Shown in pieces: positions 32,838 through 42,068 of a stretch of DNA of 64,000 nucleotides (positions are counted from its first letter, which is position 1; each line of letters starts with the position of its first letter). Source of the DNA: Diplolepis rosae (taxonomy: Eukaryota; Arthropoda; Insecta; Hymenoptera; Diplolepididae). The position numbers and the translations under genes were made by a program. Below the pieces are notes generated by a model, which saw only the letters and a program-made list of their open reading frames with translations, did no database searches and was not told the DNA's origin. The stretch spans positions 14,198,001 to 14,262,000 of the forward strand of contig JAPYXD010000704.1 in the NCBI GenBank assembly GCA_030998225.1, in the 5' to 3' direction.

Positions 32838-33105
32838 ATATACTATTACAATTTCACAAAAAATAATAACAATAACATTAAATTGCAATATTCTCTTCAT
32901 CGGGTCGGGTCCATAGCCGACTTGGTGTTTAATTCATCAAACTAGAATTTGCCAGATCTGGGCCTGGTATAGGCCGTGGCAAATTTTCTGCATGAGCTTA
33001 TCTAACAATATTTCTTTGAGAGATGTCGGTTTCAAACAGAGCTACCGAGAATTGCGATTACAGTCGTAGATTCCATTAAGATGTGAATGTACCACATGGA
33101 AATAG

Positions 33106-33947
33106 GAATTGTAGAAGCAACCAGATAAACATAAACGAGATTGGTTGCATACCTTGAATTCTGCGAATCTCTACCTGTCTTAGATCTTCGCATACTCTTG
33201 CTTGCAATAAGTACCTACCTTCTAAGTGCACCATTCATTTCTTGTACATAGAATTAAACCGCGTGGAAAATATTCCTAGCAGGCATTATTCCTGCTAGCG
33301 CCAGTACTATTTTTGTAATCTTTGTGTATTCACGGTTTGCTATCTTGGTGCGATGTTGGCGCTTCACAGATTTTCTAGACCTTTTGCATTGTCTATTTCT
33401 TCTGTAAATACCCAGACTGCGTACTATACAAAGATGCGAGACTAGGAATCTGCCGTAATTTTATATAGAAGCTAGACAGTATTACCATTTTTAGGGTAGA
33501 CATTATTTAATTGCAGGAATCCTGTATAGACTTTGATTATTATCATATTATTTGATTAGATTATATTATTATATTCTTATGCTTGATATATAGCATGATT
33601 ATTTGAATTTATACAAATATGTAACAAAAACAACTGGTTAAAATGACACATTCTATTTACAGATGCTCGTGACCATAAATCCAATCTCAATAATATTAGG
33701 CTTTCAGGGACCATTTAATGGATTGATATTGAAATCGTATTTTCATAATGACATCTTTTTTCTAAATTAAAGCCCAGTTCAGTTGAAAATTTTAAACATG
33801 GATATTTTTGGGTATAAATGGCCAAATATTGAATGTATATAACGACATGATTCTGAACATAGATTTTAACGGTAGGTTCATTTTCCATTTTCAATTGTGA
33901 ATTAGGCGAAGGGTTGGCGTTACCGACTGCGACGCGTTAGTTTTAAG
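33106..33947. other. Mixed-composition sequence, no gene assigned
   Basis: About 33110-33480 is GC-richer than average, with a small hairpin at CTAGCAGG...CCTGCTAG (about 33277-33299). No coding frame or family was recognised. Confidence 0.4.
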
Positions 33948-33949
33948 TA

Positions 33950-34386
33950 CTAGGTGGTTTGAAAAGTCCCGGGCCTAACGACCACATGGCGTTAATAATA
34001 TTAAATCCTTATCATTTTTGTGAAGTTCCAATCCTAAAGACACTGAATCCAAAGTTTCATTACAATCTCTCAAGTAGTTTGAGTTTGAGAGTAATTGTCG
34101 TGTCATCATCTCAGTGATTCTGTAAACAATGGAAAAAAGACGAATTTCGTATTCTCATTAAACATTATTATTTGAGAGGCAAAACGCCTAAAGAAGCTAA
34201 AAAAAAGCATGATAAGTATAGTAGTAAAAAGAACCACTTTTCATATGAGCCGCAACAGAAAAGAAACTCTAGTTTCTACAGTGAAGTGTGTCGAATTAGA
34301 AGGGAACTATGTTGAAGAATAAATGCAAATTTTCTCAAAAAAATTTTGTTTTATTACTTAGGCCCGGGACTTTTCAAACAATCTAG
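33950..34386 (+). mobile_element. Internally deleted mariner (437 bp)
   Basis: The ends CTAGGTGGTTTGAAAAGTCC and, reversed, CTAGATTGTTTGAAAAGTCC continue CGGGCCTAA on both sides. TA flanks at 33948-33949 and 34387-34388. Between them lie an ATG at about 34130 with FRILIKHYYLRGKTPKEAKK (mariner N-terminal HTH, after a frameshift) and a C-terminal scrap ending CVELEGNYVEE before a stop near 34320. The whole catalytic core is deleted. Confidence 0.85.
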
Positions 34387-34565
34387 TATAGAAAGGTTCC
34401 AATCTCTTTAGCGCTAGAAATGCTATCCTTGAAATAAACTTTAAAACCCTAATATATGAATTGTATATATGTGTAATTCTAATCATCCCATAAAAATATG
34501 CTTTACAGTAAAGAAAGTTTCATTTGGAGTTTGGAAACCTTTTTGAAGTGTTATATATACAGTCG

Positions 34566-35289
34566 CACAGTGGTCTGAAACGCCCGAAAAGCTGGCCAAA
34601 AATGAAATTTTTAGTGAAACAACTTTAAAATTTGTAATCTATTGTTTCAAGGGTCGTGGAATTTGAATTTAAGGTCAAAATCTTCAAAAACAAAATGACT
34701 GATCCAAAATGGCGGAACGACTTTAAATAAAGTGACGTCACACTGGCCATGATGCGTACTCAGGCGTTTTCGCAGTCAAGATTTTCGAATTTTGCGTTTA
34801 AATGTTCAAAAACAATACGGCCGTTTCAAAATGGCGGGCCGACTTCAAATAAAGAGACTTCACACTCGCAAAAATAAGTACTTAGGGGTTTTCAGGATCG
34901 AAAAATTCGAATTTGGGGTTCAACTTTTCAAAAACAAAATGGCCATCTACAATAGTGGACCTTCCTTAAAGAAAGTTACGTTATGCTCGTGAACATAAGC
35001 ACTCAGGGTCTTTCGGGGTCGAGAATTTCGAATTTGAAGATTCACTTTTTTCAAAACGAAAAAATTCTTGACAACGAGTGGGGCCAATAGGAGCCGCTAT
35101 TTCTTGAACATTCATTATCAATAGACATTTATCCTTCAAATTTAGTTGAGACTGTGACCAATGGTAACCAATAAGAAACTTTCGGCATGTTTTTTGAAAC
35201 GTTTTTGGTCATGTAAATATTTATGACGAGAGCATTTTGACGTCGCCCATAATACATATTACGCTTTTTGGGCTCTTCAGACCACTGTG
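34566..35289. mobile_element. Transib-like non-autonomous element
   Basis: The ends CACAGTGGTCTGAA are inverted repeats. CACAGTG is the heptamer type shared by Transib TIRs and V(D)J signal sequences, and the 5-bp duplication AGTCG (34561-34565, 35290-35294) is the Transib length. An A-rich block follows the TIR in both ends (CCCGAAAA / CCCAAAAA). No transposase frame is present. The inside is mostly a tandem array, listed separately. Confidence 0.7.
34655..35060. repeat. Diverged ~121-bp tandem repeat, 3-4 units
   Basis: The anchor TTCGAATTT (or TTGAATTT) recurs at about 34663, 34784, 34906 and 35027. Each is followed by a TTCAAAAAC-type word, AAAATGG, a GACTT-AAATAAAG-type word, a CACAC/CTCG word and a RTACTCAGG-type word. 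The 66-codon frame at 34792-34992 follows the array and is not a gene. Confidence 0.75.
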
Positions 35290-35706
35290 AGTCGGGCTCC
35301 TCAATAAGAGCGCTCACGTGGCTGTAGGGGAAGGAATTTCCGAGAAGCGTGGTACCCCCACTCTCTACAGAAAAGCTCGTTCGCTCGAAACGTAAGTGGA
35401 TCTCTCAATAAGAGCGCTTCGAATCTCCTCGATTTGTTTCGTTCGTATATGAATTTATTGTTTATAAAAAATTGTAATCAAACCTTTACAATTAAATCGA
35501 AAAATACACTAAAATCGAAACTACACTGAGAGACTTTTCGTTAGAGTAAATGATAAAGATGAATCAAAATTTAGTATAATATCGTTTCAAAATGGGGAAA
35601 GCCGAGGCTTTATTAGACTTACTCATATTATGACATCGAAGTTTGATATAGTCATAACGGTCTTTAATACATGAAGAAGATAAAGTAGTATATTAAATAC
35701 TAAATA

Positions 35707-36628
35707 CTAGGTTGTTCAAAAAGTTCTGAAAGCGACATCTATAGAGCAGTACAAGAACCAAAATTTCTACGCCATTTTAAGATTTCATCTTTCATATGAA
35801 CATACCCAAAGTGTCATTCCACTCTGTCAATTCGTTCTTTGTTTACAAGCCATTTGAAGTTGACGTGTCAGTGTATTTTTGTACAATGGAAAAAACCGAA
35901 TATCGTGCAGTGATAAAATTCTTTGTTTTGGAAGGTTTATCAGCAACGGAAATTCATAAAAAAAATGGTGAAAGTGTTAAAGGAAGCTGCTCCTTCATTT
36001 CCAACTGTGCATCGATGGGTTTTAGAGTTTAGACGTGGTCGAAAAAGCGTTGAAGACGATCCACGCTCAGGACGTCCAAAAAGTGCATCAACACCAGCAT
36101 TCATAGCAAAAGTACAGGATATGGTTTTGGAAGATCGTCGATTGACCGAGAGAGATTTAGCAGAGGCCCTAGACATCTCATTAGGCAGTGTGAGTCATAT
36201 TTTACGTGAATTTTTGGGTTTCAGAAAGCTCTGTGCACAATGGGTGCCGCATTCGCTCACAATGGAACAAAAACACGTTCGAATGCGACTTTCTGAGCAA
36301 CATTTGGAGCGTTTTCGAAAGGATAAAAAGGATTTTTTGCGTCGATTCATCACTATGGATGAGACTTGGGTCTTCCATCATGATCCTGAATCAAAACAAG
36401 AGGCTAAGGAGTGGTGTGAACCAGGCACTTCGGAAGAGGTTATAGCCGTCGTAGAGGAGTATTTTGCAGGCCTTGCAGAAAGTCACTTCCATGATGGGAT
36501 AAACAAGTTGGAAGACCGTTGGACCAAATGTATTGATCTTATGGGAGATTATACTGAGCAATAAAAGTGATTTCACCAAAAAAAAACGTATTTTCATTTC
36601 CGCTTTCAAAACTTTTTGAACAACCTAG
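35707..36628 (+). mobile_element. Mariner (DD34D) with internal deletion
   Basis: The TIRs CTAGGTTGTTCAAAAAGTTC and, reversed, CTAGGTTGTTCAAAAAGTTT are followed by TGAAAGCG on both sides. TA flanks at 35705-35706 and 36629-36630. The 922-bp length is about 350 bp short of a full mariner because the middle of the gene is deleted. It sits inside the Tc1-like element. Confidence 0.9.
35886..36564 (+). pseudogene. Mariner transposase lacking most of the catalytic core
   Basis: The ATG at 35886 opens MEKTEYRAVIKFFVLEGLSA, a mariner N-terminus. A frameshift in an A run near 35960 moves the frame, which then stays open to the stop at 36564. The HTH pair is intact: PSFPTVHRWVLEFRRGR, DDPRSGRPKSA, then LTERDLAEALDISLGSVSHI. 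The first catalytic motif is present (RRFITMDETWVFHHDPESKQ). Right after KEWCEPG the sequence jumps to TSEEVIAVVEEYFAGLAESH and ends RWTKCIDLMGDYTEQ, so the VMASVFWD, HQDNAPAH and PDLAPSDFHLF region with the other two aspartates is gone. Otherwise well preserved, suggesting fairly recent activity of the family. Confidence 0.9.
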
Positions 36629-36799
36629 TATTATCAATCTCTATTCGAAAAATTGAAAGTACGAGAAAATGATATTATGATTACTGTTGTCTAAAAATAA
36701 TTTGAATAAGATGAATAATGAATATCACATTTTGGAAAGCATGTTTGAGAAATTCATATTATGAATAAGAAATAGAAACCCGGCGACGCGCAGCAAAAA

Positions 36800-37060
36800 T
36801 TAAAATGTTTATCCTCGGTTTTTCGTATAATTCGTTTCAGAATGCAGTACGAGTGCTTCCGATGTTTTCCGATTGGCTTCGTAGACTCAATCCAAGTCTG
36901 CCCAACTCAGTAGTGGCTTATAACCGATATTTCTTTCGGAATATGACAAGCGAGAATAGCCGAGAGGCTTTAGGCGTTAGACATGCGTTTAGTTATGTAA
37001 TTATAGGTAGGGTTAGAGGGTTCGAACCCAAAAAGCGATTCTGAAATTTAATTCAAGTAT
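36800..37060 (+). repeat. tRNA-derived SINE-like repeat, fullest copy
   Basis: The upstream part (36800-36915) matches 16818-16930. The part from 36915 on matches 8045-8205. The tRNA-like unit has A box TAGCCGAGAGG (36957-36967) and a perfect B box GGTTCGAACCC (37019-37029), with a spacing suited to a long-variable-arm tRNA such as Leu or Ser. The three copies overlap in this order, so this one defines the family at about 260 bp. The 79-codon frame over it is chance. Confidence 0.7.
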
Positions 37061-37889
37061 GTTATTATAAAATAGTGTATTATTGCGTACTTAAATATGT
37101 GAACATAAATAAGGTATGATAATATTTGTATATGTATATTTGTATTTGTATGTATACACAAGAATTCCTTTTCTGAAGCCGTCACTTCTAAAGGTCAAAC
37201 CTTTTGGTGGAGTGAGTGATTTTTCATATAGTGGTTTTCAGATTCCCATATTCTTTGTTTTAAAATTTGAAAAGATTCTTTCAGTCTTTCGAATAAAATG
37301 TATTAACACCACTTTAAATTCGCTTCGCACCTTTAATATAGTGAATTTCAAATTCTCGTCGGTTTTGTAACAGATAGTAAAACATATATTCCATTTATAC
37401 AAACGAAAATATCAATTTGCCCCTTGAAAACCACTATATTAATTTCTGATATGTAAACCCTGCTTGCCTCACTTTGAAACGATATTATACTAAAATATGA
37501 TTCACTTTCACGATTTATTCTAACGAAAAGTCTCTCAGTGTAGCTATTGCTAAAAAAATATTGCAAGGATCGATAAATGAAAAACAATCCACTTATTATT
37601 ATTATTTTTTTTTAAACCTCACGTTACCAAAGCGAGAAAGTCGTTAATAATCAAACTTCACTGAATGCTCTTATTGAGAAGCCTCGAAATGAATCCGGTG
37701 GCATTCAAAACAAGCACAGTAGTGGGGGTACTACTCAATCACGAATTAGGGGAAGCGCTCTTATTGAGAAGCCCGAATGTATAACGCATAATACTAACTA
37801 GTAAAAGTAAATCCCGTTAATAATTTTTTGCCAAAATACGTAACTAGTTCATACAATTATTTCAAATACTTTTTTAATCAGACTTTTAC

Positions 37890-38310
37890 AGTTGTTTACA
37901 GTTCAGCGTCTGTGTAACTGATTTCTCTAGCCGCTAGTCGTTACATTTCTATCTAGTATCGAGACAGATAGTCTGCACTGTGCCAGTATAGAAAATAGTA
38001 GAGCTAGATTGGTACTTTATAGCGCCAATACAGATTTCCACGCGAAAGTGTTGAGCAGCTTCTTGCTCTAAGGATGATGCAAACTAGGCTAGAAATAGTA
38101 GAAATAATAGTATTGATCGCTAGTCCTATTCCACAGCGGCGAGAAGTGCATCGACCTGGATTCCTCTCGAAACACAGAACCAGACACCCTGGCCTCGCCC
38201 GATGCATTTCCCGAATCCTGCGCAGGGAACATTCGAGAAACGAACATTCGAGAATCCGGAAACTCGAAGAATTTCTTGCGCGTTTAAACACGTTGGGAAA
38301 CAGGTGATCG
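37890..38310 (+). other. GC-richer island with a candidate first exon
   Basis: An ATG at 38074 opens a 77-codon frame: MMQTRLEIVEIIVLIASPIP, then a very basic stretch (PGFLSKHRTRHPGLARCI and RIRKLEEFLARLNTLGN), ending at a donor-like AACAG|GTGATC near 38303. A second plus-strand frame over the same bases also looks coding-like (SGEKCIDLDSSRN, PDAFPESCAGN), and CCTATTCCACAG before it could be an acceptor. Which frame is real, if either, cannot be decided here. The sequence before the ATG is also richer in GC and could be a 5' untranslated region. Confidence 0.35.
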
Positions 38311-38319
38311 TTTCAACAG

Positions 38320-38875
38320 ATGGAAAAACCATTTCGTCACAATATGAGAATTTCAAGGAAAAAGAGTCATTGAGATGAAATGTAAGTTTCATTCTGATGA
38401 AAATGTTGAGTTTATTCTAGCGTGAATCGTTATCCCATTGGGTGTTATGAATTTTGAAATTGAAGTACAGCTTTTTAAAAATATCTTCTTTTTGTAGTTC
38501 GAGAAAAATAATCTGCAAATAATTTTGGAAAGCATTCATTATTTACGTCATGATGATTTTGAACATATTTTATACCTTCTTCAATAAATTTTGACCTGGC
38601 AAATTTCCGATTCGAAGAATTTTTTTGATTTAAAGAAAAAAATTTGATCACAGTGAAGAATAATTCTCTGAATGCAAAAACATTGTTTCAATTTGAAGAA
38701 ATGTTGTCTTCAAATGTACGTCAAAGAAATGTTTCCGTGACTTGACGAAAATATTTTTAAGTGTCTTAAATACAAAATAAAGTTTAATAAATTCCAATTT
38801 GGCAAATTTAAAAATATTTCAAGCAATAAAAGATATGCAAAAATTAAAAAAAGTTGTAGGAATTTTCACAGCTAA
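38320..38875. other. Unassigned AT-rich sequence
   Basis: No gene or element was recognised. Confidence 0.5.
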
Positions 38876-39005
38876 TGAAATCACTTTATTAACGAAATAA
38901 TAATTTTAACAAATTCCACAGAGAAGACAGCAATGCGGAAAAATGCAACGCATTGCTCTCTTCTCTAAAAAATTTATTAAAATTATTATTTCATTAATGA
39001 AATGG
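38876..39005. repeat. ~130-nt hairpin
   Basis: The arms pair from TTAACGAAATAATAATTTTA through CAGAGAAGACAGCAATGCG to their inverse after a short loop (GAAAAATGCAA). Pairing is near complete over about 55 bases with a few mismatches. It could be a small palindromic MITE or a hairpin RNA locus. Confidence 0.65.
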
Positions 39006-39189
39006 TCGTATGTAATTGGTGACGTCAGACCCTACCAAGCGGCCTTAAGGAAATTTTCTTCAATCAAAGAAAAAGATTTCTTCACATTGAAAGAAATTTC
39101 TTACAATTGAAAAATCTTTTCTTTAATCACAAGAAATTTTTTCTTTTGACAATATATTAAATAAATGTTTCTTTCATTTCAAGAAACTA

Positions 39190-40033
39190 TTTTATGGGTA
39201 AAACTAATTTTGCGTTGAGTATGTTGTTTTTTAATTAAAATTAAATTACCACTGGTTTATGAACTTGAGATTGCGTTTTGCCCGAATTAATTATGATAAA
39301 AAAAAAGGTGTCGTTAATTTTCATGACGGCTTGCTCATTCAAATTTACTGTGCTATGTGAAATCTATTCATGCACATAAATTTGAAGAATTTCCATTACA
39401 AGAATTCAAAGCATCATTTTATGAACAAACGTTTACATAATTTTTTTTGGCATGACAATAAGAAACGTGTTCAAAATTTTAAATAAATATATGTATTTTA
39501 GTGGGCCAAAAACGCAAGCATCCGTATTTAATATAAATAAAATACCCAATAAATAATTTCATTTGACGAGTAATTTTTAGGAAAATGAATAGCCACAAAA
39601 TGTTGCAGTTTCATGAATCAACTTTATGTTATATGAAAATTTTAAATAAATATTTTCATATGAAAAATTAAAGATAAATTTTATGGTACGAAAATTTAAA
39701 AAAAATGTTTTTCTAATAGTTTTAAAAGGAAGTTCCTAAGTTATGAACCCGTCGGAAAATTTTGTTTTAAAATTCATACTCCAGTATGTCTTTTTTTTTA
39801 TAAATTATGTTTGAACAAAATGCGATTTATGACTTACCTCACTCTAACATATTTCAATTTGTATTTTCGTTTTTCACAATATCCTATAAATTTTTGAAGC
39901 TCTTTAAAAGTATTCTGTAATATATTCAAATCCATGCAAATATATTCAAATTTTCAGAAAGATTCTACAAGTTTTTAAATATGTTAAAATCTTTAAATAC
40001 CTCTGAAAATCTATCAAATGACCTCTTGTAAGT
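39190..40033. other. Unassigned AT-rich sequence
   Basis: No gene was seen. Just upstream (39050-39190) AAGAAATTTCTT-type words recur in both orientations. Confidence 0.5.
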
Positions 40034-40112
40034 GAAAGTAGGTTTATTCTTACAAGGGGTGATTCCTACTATTAAAACCTATGTAACTTTACTTGTAAGA
40101 ATCCTACCTTTC
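40034..40112. repeat. 79-nt hairpin
   Basis: GAAAGTAGGTTTATTCTTAC AAG pairs with CTTGTAAGAATCCTACCTTTC, leaving a loop of about 35 bases. It is a small foldback. Confidence 0.55.
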
Positions 40113-40509
40113 GGAAATCCCTGCATCAGAGTGCATCTAGGAACCTATATCTGAACCCTCATGGGTTCCTAAATAGAATTCTTTGTAATCAGGCATAAAA
40201 AATGGGAAACCTTCACATAAAAACGAATATAATTAGAAGCATACATTTTTTATAGATTTCTGTAAATTGTTTGATAAAAACTAAAATCTTCTTTTGATTT
40301 TTAAATTTATTTGTATACAGAAAAAAATAATGTGTGAAATAGCAAAGGAAAATACGAAATTTTTGGAGGAGAAAGAACATGCTTACCATATAGGAATCAT
40401 TTATTCAATAACTTATAATCACTTTTAAATAATAAGAGAAAAAAAATGTATTGAATTTACTCTCAAAATTTAAATTGATGAGATTTCACTAGTAAAATAG
40501 ATATAATTA

Positions 40510-40732
40510 GGTTACTCTTTCATTCAATTGAAAATTTCACTAATAATCAGTAGTATTTAACTGACAAACAGTGGTATTTCAATAAAAAACAGTGAAATTG
40601 ACAATGAATTTGATCAATAAAATCACCTGTACTAATTGAGTTTTACTAAATAATTTCAATAAGAAATCACTGCTATTCAGTGAAATATTACTGATTATCA
40701 GTAAAATTTTCACTAAAAAAAAAGAGTAACCC
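40510..40732. mobile_element. Palindromic MITE, relative of the TCAGTGAAA family
   Basis: The ends GGTTACTCTTT and its inverse AAAGAGTAACC are followed by TTTCACTAATAATCAGTAGT-type words in both orientations. The ends differ from the CTCTCTAAAT family, although the interior words are the same. Confidence 0.6.
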
Positions 40733-40879
40733 AATTCCAGCTATTTTGACAGTGGAATCTCAATGATTAAAATGTGGAGAGTACTGAGTCCATAAATTAA
40801 AATAGTGAAAGCATAAAATTTCTGTAGATTTAAAAGATATTTTAGTACAAGTCGCCACTTTTTTGTAAACGTAATAAAT

Positions 40880-41110
40880 TTAAATTAAATCAAATAAATT
40901 TAAATGAAACTAAAGTTACAAATGTCAATTGGATTTTATAAATTTGTTTTTTATTTTATATAGATTAAAATAAATTTCAATTCAATTAAGTATGATGATC
41001 TGAAGAGGATGACATTTAGTCATCGAAACGTAATGAAGATTAATAAATATGGATTACAATTTTACACAGTCCGAGGTTGGTCATTTCTCCTCTTTCTAAT
41101 AATAAATTTC
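40880..41110 (+). repeat. Solo PLE 3' region, homologous to 5.3-5.7 kb
   Basis: It shares with 5318-5720 (reverse strand) the AATGAAACT...TTACAAATGTCAATT block, a run ending TTTTATATAGA, the hammerhead core and the tail CAGTCCGAGGTTGGTCATTT. No coding sequence accompanies it, so it looks like a severely 5'-truncated insertion. Confidence 0.7.
40990..41045 (+). ncRNA. Hammerhead-ribozyme-like motif, core intact
   Basis: The order is CTGAAGA (41000-41006), stem II GATGAC...GTCATC (six pairs with loop ATTTA), GAAAC (41025-41029), then GTA as the UH cleavage triplet. All core positions of CUGANGA and GAAA are present. ACGT after GAAA is self-complementary, as in minimal hammerheads known from Penelope-like elements that act as dimers with a very short stem III. 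Stem I is weak: two clear pairs next to the core, then mismatches. Self-cleavage is possible but not shown. Confidence 0.6.
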
Positions 41111-41508
41111 CAATTTTTTAAATTCAACAGGCATTTTTCCAATATTTATCTAAAAATTAGTAAACTTTATTAATATATTTGTTAAATTTACAAAAATATT
41201 ATGCTGCTATTATTCCAATTTCACTAATTTCGATCAGTGGCTGATTATAGACATTTTTAAGTCACATTCATTGAGAAATCAGTAAAAATTTACTGATCAT
41301 TCAACTAGAATTCAGTCACGAATATAAATTAGTCAAAAACTACTGATTGAAACAAAGACTTTAAAAAACTACTGATCAAAATAGTGTAACTTCATTTACC
41401 AATAACTTTGGTAAGAATTTCGACTTATTATTAGTATTTTTCTACTCATTGATTGACTCCGTCTATTTGTTTATGATTATATTAAAACATTTTTTAAACG
41501 ATTTGGCA

Positions 41509-41607
41509 CACTGAGAAATTTTTTTGGAAAAACTTCTATCACGATTTGCTTCATAGCTCAAAAATTTCTATAATTTATAGGAGTTTTTCCAAAAAAATTT
41601 CTCAGTG
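41509..41607. repeat. 99-nt hairpin with perfect 26-nt arms
   Basis: CACTGAGAAATTTTTTTGGA AAAACT and its exact inverse enclose a loop of about 47 bases. The start resembles the CAC(T)GAGAAAAA ends seen at 17.6 and 18.4 kb, so it may be a minimal MITE of that kind. Confidence 0.65.
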
Positions 41608-41845
41608 CACTATTTCATTAAGTATATATTTACTGATTCAGATTTAGAATTTCGTAAAACAAAATTCCATATACTTACACTAAAATTAATTACATAAAAT
41701 AAAATTAATCAAGAAATATTTAGCTGATTCAACCATTTTTTTCGCTTTTTCTCATTTAATTTTTGTATTCTTCATAAAGGCCATGGATCGATCGGACCTT
41801 GGCCTGAATTATACATTTATTCATTAATGTAAGATAACTTTTCTA

Positions 41846-42066
41846 CTCTCTAAATCTGAATCAGACAAATTTTCATTGATTGAATCAGTGATTTGCCTTT
41901 CCACTGATTCATCAGTGGAAACGATATTTCCCACTGTTAAATCAGTTACTTTGCACTAAAGTAATCAGTGAAATTTGACTGATTCACAGTAACCTCTTTT
42001 TAGCTATTTGAATCAGTCAAATTTCACTGATAGTCAGTAGATATTGACTGATTTAGATTTAGAGAG
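41846..42066. mobile_element. Palindromic TCAGTGAAA MITE, copy 6
   Basis: It is 221 bp with ends CTCTCTAAATCTGAATCAG and inverse; TA is duplicated (41844-41845, 42067-42068). It is the same orientation as copy 1 and lacks about 50 bp of its middle. Confidence 0.85.
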
Positions 42067-42068
42067 TA

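Larger units (their letters stand above)
31825..33105. repeat. Tandem duplication, 337-bp unit, second copy interrupted
   Basis: Copy 1 spans 31825-32161 and copy 2 32162-33105; the difference in length is the element at 32246-32837. Shared landmarks include AATATTCTCTTCATCGGGT, AGATCTGGGCCTGGTATAGG and GAGAGATGTCGGTTTCAAAC. Identity is about 95% by eye, so the duplication is recent. Confidence 0.85.
34560..37779. mobile_element. Tc1-like element with ~300-bp IR/DR-type TIRs, heavily nested
   Basis: The outer ends are CAGTCGGGCTCCTCAATAAG (left, split after CAGTCG by the Transib-like insertion) and, reversed, CATTCGGGCTTCTCAATAAG (right), with TA at 34558-34559 and 37780-37781. Each TIR carries two copies of CTCAATAAGAGCGCTT: left near 35300 and 35404, right near 37665 and 37752. 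Arms extend to a block with CACTGAGAGACTTTTCGTTA, TTTAGTATAATATCGTTTCA (35526-35592, inverse 37473-37545). Paired direct repeats within long TIRs recall the IR/DR group of Tc1/mariner elements. Its own transposase is not visible; the inside holds a mariner and a tRNA-derived repeat. Confidence 0.7.

Noticed and set aside
34792..34992. 66-codon frame reading QYGRFKMAGRLQIK
   Set aside because: It tracks the 121-bp tandem array inside the Transib-like element.
35380..35420. CTCGAAACGTAAG as a possible fourth hammerhead core
   Set aside because: No CTGANGA element lies at a suitable distance upstream; the sequence belongs to the Tc1-like TIR.
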